From NCBI RefSeq assembly GCF_003350475.1, contig NZ_QQAV01000011.1, forward strand, positions 62,001-126,000: a DNA stretch of 64,000 bases. The letters are read 5' to 3'. The stretch comes from Pseudacidovorax intermedius (GTDB lineage: Bacteria > Pseudomonadota > Gammaproteobacteria > Burkholderiales > Burkholderiaceae_C). Below are positions 27,889 through 38,250 of the stretch, one piece after another. Below the pieces are notes generated by a model. That model saw only the letters and a list, made by a program, of their open reading frames with translations. It was not told where the DNA came from and searched no databases. The position numbers and the translations under genes were made by a program. Numbering within the stretch: position 1 is the first letter of the stretch; every line of letters begins with the position of its first letter.

Positions 27889-30603
27889 ATGTCGGCCAAC
27901 CCCGAGAAACCCACTGGCGCCGCAGCAAACGAAGCTGACGTGCAAGAGATGCAGGAATGGAAGGACGCGCTGTCGGCCGTCATCCAGAACGAAGGTGCCG
28001 AACGGGCGCATGCCCTGCTCGAGGAACTGCTCGAGCACGCCCGCCAGAACACGGTTGACATGCCCTTCTCGGCCAACACGGGCTACGTGAACACCATCGA
28101 GCCCAGCCAGGAAGCCCGCAGCCCCGGCAACCTCGAGATCGAGCAGCGCCTGCGCGCCTACATGCGCTGGAACGCCATGGCCATGGTGGTCAAGGCCAAC
28201 CGCCACCACCCGCCCGAAGGCGGCGACCTGGGCGGCCACATCGGCTCCTTTGCCTCGCTGGCGAGCATGTTCGGTGCTGGCTTCAACCACTTCTGGCATG
28301 CCGAGACCGAAGGCCACGGCGGCGACCTGCTCTACATCCAGGGCCACGTCTCGCCCGGCATCTACGCCCGCGCCTACCTCGAAGGCCGACTGAGCGAAGA
28401 GCAGCTGCTCAACTTCCGCCAGGAAGTCGATGGCAAGGGCCTGTCCAGCTATCCGCACCCCAAGCTGATGCCCGAGTTCTGGCAGTTCCCGACGGTGTCC
28501 ATGGGCCTGGGCCCGCTGATGGCCATCTACCAGGCGCGCTTCCTCAAGTACCTGCATGCCCGCGGCATCGCCGACACCGCCAACCGCAAGGTCTGGGTCT
28601 TCTGCGGCGACGGTGAAATGGACGAGGTCGAATCGCTGGGCGCCATCGGCCTGGCCGCGCGCGAGAACCTCGACAACCTGATCTTCGTCATCAACTGCAA
28701 CCTGCAGCGCCTGGACGGCCCGGTGCGCGGCAACGGCAAGATCATTCAGGAACTGGAAGGCGAATTCCGTGGCGCCAACTGGAACGTCATCAAGCTGATC
28801 TGGGGCAAGGGCTGGGACGCCCTGCTCGCCAAGGACCACGACGGCGCCCTGCGCGAGCTGATGATGAAGACCAACGATGGCGACTACCAGGCCATGAAGG
28901 CCAATGACGGCGCCTACGTCCGCAAGCACTTCTTCGGCCGCGATCCGCGCACGGCCAAGATGGTCGAGCACATGACCGACGACGAGATCTGGAACCTGCA
29001 GCGCGGCGGCCACGACTCGCAGAAGGTCTATGCCGCCTTCCACGCCGCCCAGAACCACGCCGGTCAGCCCACCGTGCTGCTGGTCAAGACGGTCAAGGGC
29101 TTCGGCATGGGCAAGATCGGCGAGGGCAAGAACACGGTCCACCAGACCAAGAAGCTCGGCGACGAGGACATCAAGGCCTTCCGCGACCGCTTCAATATCC
29201 CGATCCCCGACAGCCAGATCGCCGATCTGCCCTTCTACAAGCCGGCCGACGACACGCCGGAAATGAAGTACCTGCACGAGCGCCGCAAGGCACTGGGCGG
29301 CTACCTGCCGCACCGCCGCACCAAGGCCGACGAGAGCTTCACCGTGCCTTCGCTCGACACCTTCAAGGCCGTGCTCGAGCCCACGGCCGAAGGCCGCGAG
29401 ATCTCCACGACCCAGGCTTACGTGCGCTTCCTGACGCAGCTGCTGCGCGACAAGGCCCTGGGCCCGCGCGTGGTGCCCATCCTGGTCGACGAGGCCCGCA
29501 CCTTCGGCATGGAAGGCCTGTTCCGCCAGGTCGGCATCTACAACCCGCACGGTCAGCAGTACACCCCGGTCGACAAGGACCAGGTCATGTACTACAAGGA
29601 AGACAAGGCCGGCCAGATCCTGCAGGAAGGCATCAACGAGGCCGGTGGCATGTCCAGCTGGATCGCCGCCGCCACCTCGTACAGCACGAACAACCGCATC
29701 ATGGTGCCGTTCTACGTGTACTACTCGATGTTCGGCTTCCAGCGCATCGGCGACCTGGCCTGGGCGGCCGGCGACATGCAGGCCCGCGGCTTCCTGCTGG
29801 GCGGCACCTCGGGCCGCACCACGCTCAATGGCGAAGGCCTGCAGCACGAGGACGGCCACAGCCACATCCTGGCCAACACCATCCCCAACTGCGTCAGCTA
29901 CGACCCGACCTTCGCGCATGAAGTGGCGGTGATCCTGCACCACGGCCTCAAGCGCATGGTCGAGAAGCAGGACAACGTCTATTACTACCTGACGCTGCTG
30001 AACGAGAACTACGCGATGCCTGGCCTTCAGCCCGGCACCGAAGAGCAGATCATCAAGGGCATGTACCTGGCCAAGCAGGCGCCGGCTCTGGACAAGAAGG
30101 CGCCCACGGCCCAGCTGCTGGGCAGCGGCACCATCCTGCGCGAATCCTTCTTCGCCCAGGAGCTGCTGGAAAAGGACTGGGGCGTCGCCGCCTCGGTGTG
30201 GAGCTGCCCGAGCTTCAACGAGCTGACCCGCGACGGCCAGGACGCCGACCGCTGGAACCTGCTGCACCCCACCGAGACGGCGCGCGTGCCCTTCGTCGAG
30301 GAGCAGCTGGGCAAGACGACCGGTCCGGTGGTCGCCTCCACCGACTACATGAAGGCCTACGCCGAGCAGATCCGTCCCTTCATCCCGAAGGGCCGCAACT
30401 ACAAGGTGCTGGGCACCGACGGCTTCGGCCGCTCGGATTTCCGCAGCAAGCTGCGCGAGCATTTCGAGGTGAACCGCCACTACATCGTGGTCGCCACGCT
30501 CAAGGCCCTGGCCGAGGACGGCGCAGTGCCGGCCGCCAAGGTGGCCGAGGCCATCAAGAAGTACGGCATCAACGCCGACAAGATCAACCCGCTTTACGCG
30601 TAA
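27889..30603 (+). CDS. aceE: Pyruvate dehydrogenase E1 component, homodimeric type
   Basis: Thiamine-diphosphate enzyme that decarboxylates pyruvate and acetylates the E2 lipoyl group. It has 904 residues, normal for the homodimeric AceE family. The thiamine motif is FCGDGEMDEVESLGAIGLA ... NLIFVINCNLQRLDGP, and the N-terminal region has NRHHPPEGGDLGGHIGSFAS and NHFWHAETEGHGGD. Later marks are FQRIGDLAWAAGDMQARGF and the C-terminal LGTDGFGRSDFRSKLREHFE. An AAGGAGACCCGG ribosome-binding site precedes the ATG. First gene of aceE-aceF-lpdA. No PdhR gene is adjacent; a two-component system faces it instead. Confidence 0.97.
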   Translation: MSANPEKPTGAAANEADVQEMQEWKDALSAVIQNEGAERAHALLEELLEHARQNTVDMPFSANTGYVNTIEPSQEARSPGNLEIEQRLRAYMRWNAMAMVVKANRHHPPEGGDLGGHIGSFASLASMFGAGFNHFWHAETEGHGGDLLYIQGHVSPGIYARAYLEGRLSEEQLLNFRQEVDGKGLSSYPHPKLMPEFWQFPTVSMGLGPLMAIYQARFLKYLHARGIADTANRKVWVFCGDGEMDEVESLGAIGLAARENLDNLIFVINCNLQRLDGPVRGNGKIIQELEGEFRGANWNVIKLIWGKGWDALLAKDHDGALRELMMKTNDGDYQAMKANDGAYVRKHFFGRDPRTAKMVEHMTDDEIWNLQRGGHDSQKVYAAFHAAQNHAGQPTVLLVKTVKGFGMGKIGEGKNTVHQTKKLGDEDIKAFRDRFNIPIPDSQIADLPFYKPADDTPEMKYLHERRKALGGYLPHRRTKADESFTVPSLDTFKAVLEPTAEGREISTTQAYVRFLTQLLRDKALGPRVVPILVDEARTFGMEGLFRQVGIYNPHGQQYTPVDKDQVMYYKEDKAGQILQEGINEAGGMSSWIAAATSYSTNNRIMVPFYVYYSMFGFQRIGDLAWAAGDMQARGFLLGGTSGRTTLNGEGLQHEDGHSHILANTIPNCVSYDPTFAHEVAVILHHGLKRMVEKQDNVYYYLTLLNENYAMPGLQPGTEEQIIKGMYLAKQAPALDKKAPTAQLLGSGTILRESFFAQELLEKDWGVAASVWSCPSFNELTRDGQDADRWNLLHPTETARVPFVEEQLGKTTGPVVASTDYMKAYAEQIRPFIPKGRNYKVLGTDGFGRSDFRSKLREHFEVNRHYIVVATLKALAEDGAVPAAKVAEAIKKYGINADKINPLYA

Positions 30604-30647
30604 TCCATCCACGGAACTGAAACGCCTCGAAGGCGGGAGACACGAAC

Positions 30648-32318
30648 ATGGCAGCAGTGGAAGTGAAAGTGCCCGACATCGGCGACTTCGACGAGGTCGC
30701 GGTGATCGAAGTGCTGGTCAAGCCGGGCGATACGGTCAAGCCCGAGCAGTCGCTGATCACGGTCGAATCGGACAAGGCCTCGATGGAGATTCCGTCGTCG
30801 GCCGCCGGCGTGGTCAAGGAAGTCAAGGTCAAGGTCGGCGACAAGGTCAAGGAAGGTTCGATCGTCCTGATCCTGGAAGGCGAGGGCGCTGGTGCCCCCG
30901 CTGCGGCGGCTCCGGCACCTGCCGAGGCTCCGGCGCCGGCCGCCCAGGCCGCCGCACCTGCGCCGGCACCCGCCGCCGCGCCGGCTGCCTCCGGCCCGGT
31001 CGAGATTAAGGTGCCCGACATCGGCGACTTCAAGGACGTCGCGGTGATCGAGGTGCTGGTCAAACCTGGCGACACGGTCAAGGCCGAGCAGTCGCTGATC
31101 ACGGTCGAATCGGACAAGGCCTCGATGGAGATCCCGTCGCCGTCCGCCGGCACGATCAAGGAGCTCAAGGTCAAGGTGGGCGACACGGTCAACATCGGTG
31201 ACCTGATCGGCCTGCTCGAAGGCGTGGCCGGTGCCGCACCCGCCGCCAGCCCGGCAGCGCCCGCATCGGCGCCGGCCCAGGCTGCGCCGAGCCCGGCGCC
31301 CGCTCAGGCCGCCGCAGCGCCTGCACCTGCGGCCACCAGCGTACCGGCCCACGACCCGACCAAGACGCCGGCCACTGGCCTGCCGCATGCCTCGCCCTCG
31401 GTGCGCAAATTCGCCCGCGAGCTGGGCGTACCGCTGGAAGAGGTCAAGGGCAGCGGTCCCAAGGGCCGCATCACCCAGGAAGACGTGCAGGGCTTCACCA
31501 AGTCGGTGATGGCCGGCGCCACCCAGACCAAGGCGCAGGCGGCCAAGGCCCCGGCCGGCGGTGCTGGCAGCGCCGACGGCGCGGCCCTGGGTCTGCTGCC
31601 CTGGCCGAAGGTGGACTTCACGAAGTTCGGCACCGTCGAGCGCAAGGACCTGTCGCGCATCAAGAAGATCAGCGGCGCCAACCTGCACCGCAACTGGGTC
31701 ATGATTCCGCACGTCACCAACAACGACGAAGCGGACATCACCGAGCTGGAAGCCTTCCGCGTCTCCACCAACAAGGAGAACGAGAAGTCGGGCGTGAAGG
31801 TCACGATGCTGGCCTTCGTCATCAAGGCCGTGGTCGCGGCCCTGAAGAAATTCCCCGAGTTCAACACCAGCCTGGACGGCGACACGCTGGTCTACAAGCA
31901 GTACTTCAACATCGGCTTCGCGGCGGACACGCCCAACGGGCTGGTGGTGCCGGTGCTCAAGGACGCCGACAAGAAGGGCATCCTGCAGATCAGCCAGGAG
32001 ATGGGCGAGCTGGCCAAGAAGGCCCGCGACGGCAAGCTGGGTGCGGCCGACATGCAGGGCGGCTGCTTCTCGATCAGCTCGCTGGGCGGCATCGGTGGCA
32101 CGCACTTCACGCCGATCATCAATGCCCCCGAGGTGGCGATCCTGGGTCTTTCCAAGGGCCAGATGAAGCCGGTGTGGGACGGCAAGCAGTTCGTGCCGCG
32201 CCTGACGCTGCCGCTGTCGCTGTCGTACGACCACCGTGTGATCGACGGCGCCTCCGCGGCCCGCTTCAATGCCTACCTGGGCCAGCTGCTGGCGGACTAC
32301 CGCCGCATCGTGCTGTAA
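30648..32318 (+). CDS. aceF: Pyruvate dehydrogenase E2 (dihydrolipoamide acetyltransferase), two lipoyl domains
   Basis: Core of the PDH complex, 556 residues. Two lipoyl domains (about 1-80 and 118-197) each carry [11 protein letters not shown] with the lipoylated lysine, joined by Ala/Pro linkers. Next comes the E1/E3-binding domain ([19 protein letters not shown], then [13 protein letters not shown]), then the catalytic domain with the C-terminal [15 protein letters not shown], the acetyltransferase His and Asp. A 49-base stretch is identical between the two lipoyl-coding regions. The start has GGGAG upstream and follows aceE by 44 bases. Confidence 0.96.
   Translation: MAAVEVKVPDIGDFDEVAVIEVLVKPGDTVKPEQSLITVESDKASMEIPSSAAGVVKEVKVKVGDKVKEGSIVLILEGEGAGAPAAAAPAPAEAPAPAAQAAAPAPAPAAAPAASGPVEIKVPDIGDFKDVAVIEVLVKPGDTVKAEQSLITVESDKASMEIPSPSAGTIKELKVKVGDTVNIGDLIGLLEGVAGAAPAASPAAPASAPAQAAPSPAPAQAAAAPAPAATSVPAHDPTKTPATGLPHASPSVRKFARELGVPLEEVKGSGPKGRITQEDVQGFTKSVMAGATQTKAQAAKAPAGGAGSADGAALGLLPWPKVDFTKFGTVERKDLSRIKKISGANLHRNWVMIPHVTNNDEADITELEAFRVSTNKENEKSGVKVTMLAFVIKAVVAALKKFPEFNTSLDGDTLVYKQYFNIGFAADTPNGLVVPVLKDADKKGILQISQEMGELAKKARDGKLGAADMQGGCFSISSLGGIGGTHFTPIINAPEVAILGLSKGQMKPVWDGKQFVPRLTLPLSLSYDHRVIDGASAARFNAYLGQLLADYRRIVL
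30742..30790 (+). repeat. Direct repeat in aceF, copy 1 (lipoyl domain 1)
   Basis: 49 bases, identical to 31084-31132. It encodes the stretch ending in [11 protein letters not shown] around the lipoylated lysine of the first lipoyl domain. The sequence outside the identical tract diverges normally, which suggests gene conversion between the two domains. Confidence 0.85.
31084..31132 (+). repeat. Direct repeat in aceF, copy 2 (lipoyl domain 2)
   Basis: 49 bases, identical to 30742-30790, within the second lipoyl-coding region. The equivalent part of the downstream lpdA lipoyl domain is similar in protein but differs at several third positions. Confidence 0.85.
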
Positions 32319-32330
32319 GGAGACCACGGC

Positions 32331-34160
32331 ATGAGCGAACAACAGGTCAAGGTTCCGGACATCGGCGACTTCAGCGAGGTGGCCGTGATCGAGGTGCTGG
32401 TCAAGCCCGGCGACACCATCAAGGTCGAGCAGTCGCTGATCACCGTCGAGTCCGACAAGGCGTCGATGGAGATTCCCTCCAGCCACGCGGGCGTGGTCAA
32501 GTCGGTGGCCGTGAAGGTGGGCGACAAGGTGAGCGAAGGCTCCGTGGTGCTGACCATCGACGCGGCCGAGGCGACTGCGGCGGCGCCCGCACCGGCCGAA
32601 TCGCCAGCCCCCGCCGCGGCGGCCCCCAAGGCGGCACCTGCGCCCGCACCAGCCGCGCCGGCCGTGGCGCCAGCGCCCGCTGGCAGCTACAGCGGCCAGG
32701 TCGACATCGAGTGCGACACCCTCGTGCTCGGCGCCGGCCCCGGTGGCTACTCCGCCGCCTTCCGCAGTGCGGACCTCGGCATGAAGACGGTGCTGGTCGA
32801 GCGTTACGCCACCCTGGGCGGCGTGTGTCTCAACGTGGGCTGCATCCCCTCCAAGGCGCTGCTGCACGTGGCGGCGGTGATGGACGAGGTCAAGCATTTC
32901 GCCGATCTGGGTGTGGAGTTCGGTGCCCCCAAGGTGGATCGCGCCAAGCTGCTCGCGCACAAGAACAAGGTGGTGGGCAAGCTCACCGGTGGCCTCACGG
33001 CCATGGCCAAGATGCGCAAGGTCACGACCGTGCGCGGCGTCGGCACCTTCCTGGACGCCTACCACCTCGAAGTGGAAGAGACCAGCGGCGACGGCCGGGC
33101 CACCACCGGCAAGAAGCAGGTGATCCGCTTCAGCCACTGCATCATCGCGGCCGGCTCGCAGGCGGTGCACCTGCCCTTCATGCCCAAGGACGATCCGCGC
33201 GTGGTGGACTCCACCGGCGCGCTGTCGCTGGCGACCGAGCCCAAGCGCATGCTGATCCTGGGCGGCGGCATCATCGGCCTGGAAATGGGCACGGTGTATT
33301 CGTCGCTGGGCGCACGCCTGGATGTGGTCGAGATGATGGACGGCCTGATGCAGGGCGCCGACCGCGACCTGGTCAAGGTGTGGCAGAAGATGAACGCGCC
33401 GCGCTTCGACAACATCATGCTCAAGACCAAGACCGTGGGCGCCGAGGCGACCAAGGATGGCATCAAGGTGATGTTCGAAGGCGAGGGCGCGCCCAAGGAG
33501 CCTCAGGTCTACGACCTGGTGCTGCAGGCGGTGGGCCGCACGCCCAACGGCAAGAAGATCGGCGCCGAGAAGGCGGGCGTCTCGGTCACCGACCGCGGCT
33601 TCATCCCGGTCGACATCCAGATGCGCACCAATGTGCCGAACATCTTCGCCATCGGCGACATCGTCGGCCAGCCCATGCTGGCCCACAAGGCGGTGCACGA
33701 GGCGCATGTGGCGGCCGAGGTGATCGCCGGTGAGCAGAAGGGCGACAAGGAGCTGGCCAGCGCCGCGTTCAACGCCCGGGTGATCCCGAGCGTGGCCTAC
33801 ACCGACCCCGAGGTCGCGTGGGTAGGCCTGACCGAGGACCAGGCCAAGGCGCAGGGCGTCAAGGTCAAGAAGGGCCTCTTCCCGTGGACGGCTTCCGGCC
33901 GCGCCATTGCCAACGGCCGCGACGAGGGCTTCACCAAGCTGCTGTTCGATGCCGAGACGCACCGCATCCTGGGTGGCGGCATCGTCGGCACCCATGCCGG
34001 CGACATGATCGGCGAGGTGGCCCTGGCCATCGAGATGGGCGCCGACGAGATCGACATCGGCAAGACCATCCATCCGCACCCCACGTTGGGCGAGAGCATC
34101 GGCATGGCGGCGGAAGTGGCGCACGGCACCTGCACCGACCTGCCGCCGCAGAAGCGCTGA
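32331..34160 (+). CDS. lpdA: Dihydrolipoyl dehydrogenase (E3) with N-terminal lipoyl domain, PDH type
   Basis: Reoxidises the dihydrolipoyl group of PDH E2 with NAD. The 609-residue product is longer than the usual 475 because it starts with its own lipoyl domain (about 1-80, [17 protein letters not shown]) and an Ala/Pro linker. The flavoprotein part has [20 protein letters not shown], the redox disulfide [16 protein letters not shown], the NAD loop [20 protein letters not shown] and the interface His-Glu in [15 protein letters not shown]. An AAGGAG lies before the ATG, 12 bases after aceF. Lipoyl-E3 fusions of this kind are known in betaproteobacterial PDH operons. Confidence 0.95.
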   Translation: MSEQQVKVPDIGDFSEVAVIEVLVKPGDTIKVEQSLITVESDKASMEIPSSHAGVVKSVAVKVGDKVSEGSVVLTIDAAEATAAAPAPAESPAPAAAAPKAAPAPAPAAPAVAPAPAGSYSGQVDIECDTLVLGAGPGGYSAAFRSADLGMKTVLVERYATLGGVCLNVGCIPSKALLHVAAVMDEVKHFADLGVEFGAPKVDRAKLLAHKNKVVGKLTGGLTAMAKMRKVTTVRGVGTFLDAYHLEVEETSGDGRATTGKKQVIRFSHCIIAAGSQAVHLPFMPKDDPRVVDSTGALSLATEPKRMLILGGGIIGLEMGTVYSSLGARLDVVEMMDGLMQGADRDLVKVWQKMNAPRFDNIMLKTKTVGAEATKDGIKVMFEGEGAPKEPQVYDLVLQAVGRTPNGKKIGAEKAGVSVTDRGFIPVDIQMRTNVPNIFAIGDIVGQPMLAHKAVHEAHVAAEVIAGEQKGDKELASAAFNARVIPSVAYTDPEVAWVGLTEDQAKAQGVKVKKGLFPWTASGRAIANGRDEGFTKLLFDAETHRILGGGIVGTHAGDMIGEVALAIEMGADEIDIGKTIHPHPTLGESIGMAAEVAHGTCTDLPPQKR

Positions 34161-34175
34161 TCGGTAGCCCATAAG

Positions 34176-34193
34176 CGCAGCCTCGAGGCTGCG
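34176..34193 (+). terminator. First of two tandem hairpins behind the PDH operon
   Basis: CGCAGCC (34176-34182) and GGCTGCG (34187-34193) pair around a TCGA loop, 16 bases after the lpdA stop. There is no T-tract, so it may protect the transcript end or act together with the next hairpin. Confidence 0.45.
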
Positions 34194-34196
34194 TCC

Positions 34197-34242
34197 AGCG
34201 GCCCGGCCGGGCGACCTTCGGGTTGTCCTGCCGGGCCGCTTT
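34197..34242 (+). terminator. Long hairpin terminator of aceE-aceF-lpdA
   Basis: AGCGGCCCGGC (34197-34207) pairs perfectly with GCCGGGCCGCT (34230-34240). The intervening bases form an inner imperfect stem closed by TTCG, and TTTG follows. The stem is strong, but the T-tract is short. Confidence 0.6.
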
Positions 34243-34334
34243 GCCATGGGCGCGCCGCCCGCTGTCGTGGCGTGGGGCCTGAGACAATGCCGGCCCCGAC
34301 GATTCCTGCCTCACGAGAGCACACAGAGCGACCC

Positions 34335-36194
34335 ATGCCCACCTACCGTTCCAAGACCTCCACCGCCGGCCGCAACATGGCGGGCGCCCGTTCCCTGTGG
34401 CGCGCCACCGGCATGAAGGACGACGACTTCTCCAAGCCGATCATCGCCATCGCCAACAGCTTCACGCAGTTCGTGCCCGGTCATGTGCACCTGAAGGATC
34501 TGGGCCAGCTGGTCGCCCGCGAGGTCGAGGCCGCCGGCGGCGTCGCCAAGGAATTCAACACCATCGCCGTAGACGACGGCATCGCCATGGGCCACGACGG
34601 CATGCTGTATTCGCTGCCCAGCCGGGACGTGATCGCCGACTCGGTGGAGTACATGGTCAATGCCCACTGCGCGGACGCGCTGGTGTGCATCTCCAACTGC
34701 GACAAGATCACGCCCGGCATGCTGATGGCGGCCATGCGGCTGAACATCCCGGTGGTCTTCGTCTCCGGCGGCCCGATGGAGGCTGGCAAGGTTCGCCTGG
34801 CGGTACCGGGCACGGCCAAGATCGAGATCCGCAAGATGGACCTGATCGACGCCATGGTGATGGCGGCCGACAGCAAGGTGAGCGATGCCGATCTGGCCGA
34901 GGTCGAGCGATCGGCCTGCCCGACCTGCGGCAGCTGCTCGGGCATGTTCACCGCCAACTCGATGAACTGCCTGACCGAGGCGCTGGGCCTGTCGCTGCCG
35001 GGCAATGGCACGGTGGTGGCCACCCATGCCGACCGCGAGGGCCTGTTCAGGAAGGCCGGCCACCTGATCGTCGAACTGGCCAAGCGCCACTACGAACAGG
35101 ACGATGCCAGCGTGCTGCCGCGTGCCATCGGCAAGAAGGCCTTCGAGAACGCGATGACGCTGGACATCGCCATGGGCGGCTCGACCAACACCATCCTGCA
35201 CATCCTGGCCGCCGCGCAGGAGGCCGGCATCGACTTCGACATGGCCGACATCGACCGCCTCTCGCGCGAGGTGCCGCAGCTGTGCAAGGTGGCGCCCAAC
35301 ACCAACAAGTACCACATCGAGGACGTGCATCGCGCGGGTGGCATCATGGCCATCCTGGGTGAACTGGCGCGCGCCGGCCGCCTGCACCTTGACGTGCCGA
35401 CCATCCACGCGCCCACGCTGGGCGATGCGCTGGAGCAATGGGACATCCTGCGCACCAGCAACGATGCCGTGAAGCGCTTCTACATGGCGGGCCCGGCCGG
35501 CATCCCGACGCAGGTCGCGTTCAGCCAGGACACGCGCTGGCCCAGCCTGGACATGGACCGCGCCGAAGGCTGCATCCGAAGCATCGACCATGCCTTCTCG
35601 AAGGAGGGCGGCCTGGCCGTGCTGACCGGCAATATCGCCAAGGACGGCTGCGTGGTGAAGACGGCGGGCGTGGACGACAGCCTGCTGGTCTTCGAGGGCC
35701 CGGCCCATGTGGTCGAGAGCCAGGACGAGGCGGTGGAGCACATCCTCAACGACCAGGTGAAGGCGGGCGACGTCGTGGTGGTGCGCTACGAGGGCCCGAA
35801 GGGCGGCCCCGGCATGCAGGAGATGCTCTATCCGACCAGCTACATCAAGTCCAAGGGCCTGGGCAAGGCCTGCGCACTGCTGACGGATGGCCGGTTCTCG
35901 GGCGGTACCTCGGGCCTGTCCATCGGGCATTGCTCGCCGGAGGCGGCGGCCGGCGGCGCCATCGGGCTGGTCCGCACAGGCGACCGCATCCGCATCGACA
36001 TTCCCAACCGTTCGATCGACGTGCTGCTGAGCGATGAGGAACTGGCCAAGCGCCGCGCGGAGCAGGACGCCAAGGGCTGGAAGCCGGCGAAGCCGCGCCC
36101 GCGCAAGGTGTCGGCGGCGCTGAAGGCCTACGCGCTGCTGGCGACGTCTGCAGACAAGGGCGCGGTGCGCGACCTGTCGAAGCTGGAAGACTGA
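34335..36194 (+). CDS. ilvD: Dihydroxy-acid dehydratase
   Basis: Iron-sulfur dehydratase of valine, isoleucine and pantothenate synthesis. The ATG at 34335 ([20 protein letters not shown]) gives 619 residues, as expected. Cluster-binding and active-site regions are [20 protein letters not shown] and [20 protein letters not shown], then [12 protein letters not shown]. The C-terminal half has the [19 protein letters not shown] run and [20 protein letters not shown] near the end. It stands alone, behind the PDH terminator and ahead of a bidirectional terminator. A short leader with no visible attenuator precedes it. Confidence 0.96.
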   Translation: MPTYRSKTSTAGRNMAGARSLWRATGMKDDDFSKPIIAIANSFTQFVPGHVHLKDLGQLVAREVEAAGGVAKEFNTIAVDDGIAMGHDGMLYSLPSRDVIADSVEYMVNAHCADALVCISNCDKITPGMLMAAMRLNIPVVFVSGGPMEAGKVRLAVPGTAKIEIRKMDLIDAMVMAADSKVSDADLAEVERSACPTCGSCSGMFTANSMNCLTEALGLSLPGNGTVVATHADREGLFRKAGHLIVELAKRHYEQDDASVLPRAIGKKAFENAMTLDIAMGGSTNTILHILAAAQEAGIDFDMADIDRLSREVPQLCKVAPNTNKYHIEDVHRAGGIMAILGELARAGRLHLDVPTIHAPTLGDALEQWDILRTSNDAVKRFYMAGPAGIPTQVAFSQDTRWPSLDMDRAEGCIRSIDHAFSKEGGLAVLTGNIAKDGCVVKTAGVDDSLLVFEGPAHVVESQDEAVEHILNDQVKAGDVVVVRYEGPKGGPGMQEMLYPTSYIKSKGLGKACALLTDGRFSGGTSGLSIGHCSPEAAAGGAIGLVRTGDRIRIDIPNRSIDVLLSDEELAKRRAEQDAKGWKPAKPRPRKVSAALKAYALLATSADKGAVRDLSKLED

Positions 36195-36253
36195 GGCTGG
36201 CGATCCGGCGCGGCGGCAACGCCGCGCCACGATTCGCCGCCGCCAGGAATGAA

Positions 36254-36278
36254 AAAGCCCGCTGCGAGAGCGGGCTTT
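36254..36278. terminator. Bidirectional terminator between ilvD and the NlpC/P60 gene
   Basis: AAAGCCCGCT (36254-36263) and AGCGGGCTTT (36269-36278) form a perfect 10-base stem with a GCGAG loop. The A-run on one side and T-run on the other make it work in both directions for the two converging genes. Confidence 0.85.
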
Positions 36279-36305
36279 GTCTTGGGAGGGAAAGAGCCGT
36301 GCGGC

Positions 36306-36848
36306 TTATTCGCCCGCCGATTCGGACAGCACGCGGCGGGCGCCGTTGAAGCGGCTCGTCCAGTAGCTCTGGTTCATGTCTTCCACACGCACTTCCGAGC
36401 CGGAGCGGGGGGAGTGGATGAACTTGCCATCGCCCACATAGATGCCCACATGGCTGAAGGCACGGCGCATGGTGTTGAAGAAGACCAGATCGCCGGGCTT
36501 GAGTTCGCTGCGGTCGATCTTTTCAGTGGCCGCAGCCTGTTCTTCGGCGCGGCGGGGGAGGACCATGCCGATGGTCTGGTTGTACATGGCGCGGACAAAG
36601 CCGCTGCAATCGAAACCAGTTTCGGCGTTGTTGCCGCCACGGCGGTAGGGAACACCCAGGAAGCTCATCGCGCTGACCACCAGGTCGGAGGTCTTGTCAG
36701 CCACTGCCTGCCGCGCATGTTCGACGCGGCCGAGAAGGCCTTTGTCGGCAAGGAGCTTGTCCATTTCCGCCGACCGGTCGGTTGCAGGGGCAGCATGCGC
36801 TGCGGTGGCAAGGAGCACGGCGAGAGCGGGCAGGACGAAAATTCGCAT
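36306..36848 (-). CDS. Exported NlpC/P60 (C40) cell-wall hydrolase
   Basis: Predicted periplasmic peptidoglycan endopeptidase of 180 residues. A signal peptide (MRIFVLPALAVLLATAAHA) precedes a short helical region and the C40 domain. The catalytic cysteine is in TGFDCSGFVRAMYNQ, the histidine in AFSHVGIYVGDGKFIHSP, with LKPGDLVFFNT between. The ATG at 36848 is chosen because it begins the signal peptide; an in-frame GTG at 36872 would add eight residues that do not help export. It probably cleaves the D-Glu-mDAP bond in murein turnover, like Spr/MepS. It ends at the shared terminator with ilvD. Confidence 0.9.
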   Translation of the reverse strand: MRIFVLPALAVLLATAAHAAPATDRSAEMDKLLADKGLLGRVEHARQAVADKTSDLVVSAMSFLGVPYRRGGNNAETGFDCSGFVRAMYNQTIGMVLPRRAEEQAAATEKIDRSELKPGDLVFFNTMRRAFSHVGIYVGDGKFIHSPRSGSEVRVEDMNQSYWTSRFNGARRVLSESAGE

Positions 36849-36946
36849 GGGCCCGTAGGATATGGACGACACCCCGGGGTGTCAACCAGATTTGCAAATC
36901 TAAAGTCAGGTTTAAGTCATTGATTTAGAAGCGCTTTCAGCGAATG

Positions 36947-36981
36947 ATGAAAAACGCGGTTGTAACAGCGCCGTTTTTCAT
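36947..36981. promoter_or_regulatory. Perfect 10-base inverted repeat upstream of the sugar-dehydrogenase gene
   Basis: ATGAAAAACG (36947-36956) and CGTTTTTCAT (36972-36981) are perfect inverted repeats with a 15-base spacer. They lie in the AT-rich gap between the divergent NlpC/P60 and sugar-dehydrogenase genes, about 90 bases before the latter. The site could be an operator or part of a transcript leader. Confidence 0.45.
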
Positions 36982-37068
36982 TGCTGCAGGTAGATTGAAC
37001 CTCTCGCCCGCTGCGCCTGTCATCGTGAAATAGTTGTCTGAACGAACGATCATGGTGAAGGAGTCGCA

Positions 37069-38187
37069 GTGAATTTCTCTCGTCCCTTGTCGGTTGCGTT
37101 TGCCTTGGCGACGCTGGCAACCGCTCCAAGCCAAGCGCAGCCAACGCCGCAGCCCAGGCCCGAGACAGTGGCTGCTGGCCTCAGCCACCCCTGGGCGCTG
37201 GCTTTCTTGCCGGACGGCCGTTTCCTGGTGACGGAGCGTCCCGGCCACTTGCGGGTGATCGAAGCAGATGGCCGAGCCAGACCGCCAGTCGAAGGTCTGC
37301 CGCCGGTTGTCGCCGCAGGGCAGGGCGGGCTGCTGGACGTGGCGCTGGATGCCGGATTTGGCGCCAACAGGACGATCTATTTCTGCTTTTCGGAGGCGGG
37401 CCCCAGCGGCACCAACGGCACCGCCCTGGCGCGCGCGGTGTTGTCGACCGACGAGCGCCGGCTGGATCAGGTGAGAGTGATCTTCAGCCAGCAGCCCAAG
37501 GTGGCGAGCCGGGCGCACTTCGGCTGCCGCATCGCTCAGGGCCGCGACGGCACGCTGTTCCTGACGATGGGGGACCGCTTCTCGCGCAGCGCCGACGCGC
37601 AGCGCCGGGACAACCATCTTGGCAAGGTGATCCGCGTCGACCCGGAGGGCCGGCCACCCGCCGACAATCCTTTCATCGGCCGACCGGGTGCGCTGCCGGC
37701 AATCTGGAGCTATGGTCACCGGAATATGCAGGGCGCCACCATCGGTCCGGACGGGCGGCTGTGGACGCACGAGCACGGCGCTCAGGGTGGCGACGAGATC
37801 AACATCGTCCAGGCGGGCCGCAACTATGGCTGGCCGGTCATCACGCACGGCGTGAACTACGGCGGCGCCCCCATCGGCGAGGGCCTCAAGGCGAAGGAAG
37901 GCATGGAGCAGCCGCTGCACCAGTGGACGCCGTCCATCGCGCCTTCGGGCATGGCCTTTCTGACGAGCGACCGCTATGGCCCGGCGTGGAAGGGCAGCCT
38001 GCTGGTCGGGTCGCTCAAGTTCGGCTATCTGGACCGCATCGAGGTGCGGGACGACAAGGTGGTGGCCGAGCAGAAGCTGCTGGCATCGGCGCGCGAACGC
38101 ATCCGCGACGTGCGGCAGGGGCCAGACGGGCTGATCTACGTGCTGACGGACGAGGAGGATGGCAAGTTGATCCGGCTGCAACCCTGA
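37069..38187 (+). CDS. PQQ-dependent sugar dehydrogenase family protein (Asd/YliI-like)
   Basis: Exported beta-propeller protein of 372 residues related to soluble aldose sugar dehydrogenase. A signal peptide (LSVAFALATLATAPSQAQ) is followed by blades carrying AAGLSHPWALAFLPDGRFLV, GQGGLLDVALDAGF, the histidine motif SYGHRNMQGATIGPDG and EHGAQGGDEINIVQAGRNYG. It starts at GTG 37069, with GAAGGAG at ideal distance. Family members oxidise aldoses in the periplasm with PQQ and calcium. No pqq biosynthesis genes are in the window, so whether it is active as a holoenzyme is open. Confidence 0.88.
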   Translation: MNFSRPLSVAFALATLATAPSQAQPTPQPRPETVAAGLSHPWALAFLPDGRFLVTERPGHLRVIEADGRARPPVEGLPPVVAAGQGGLLDVALDAGFGANRTIYFCFSEAGPSGTNGTALARAVLSTDERRLDQVRVIFSQQPKVASRAHFGCRIAQGRDGTLFLTMGDRFSRSADAQRRDNHLGKVIRVDPEGRPPADNPFIGRPGALPAIWSYGHRNMQGATIGPDGRLWTHEHGAQGGDEINIVQAGRNYGWPVITHGVNYGGAPIGEGLKAKEGMEQPLHQWTPSIAPSGMAFLTSDRYGPAWKGSLLVGSLKFGYLDRIEVRDDKVVAEQKLLASARERIRDVRQGPDGLIYVLTDEEDGKLIRLQP

Positions 38188-38250
38188 TCGTCGACACACA
38201 CAGCGCCGTCAAGGCCCGCCGGGAGCGGGTCAGGCGTGGGTGCTCCCTTC

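Noticed and set aside
30594-34247. A 1217-codon open frame on the minus strand opposite aceF and lpdA
   Set aside because: It is the antisense shadow of high-GC genes: low-complexity His/Arg/Gly/Leu-rich sequence, no domain, and the plus strand encodes clear PDH subunits.
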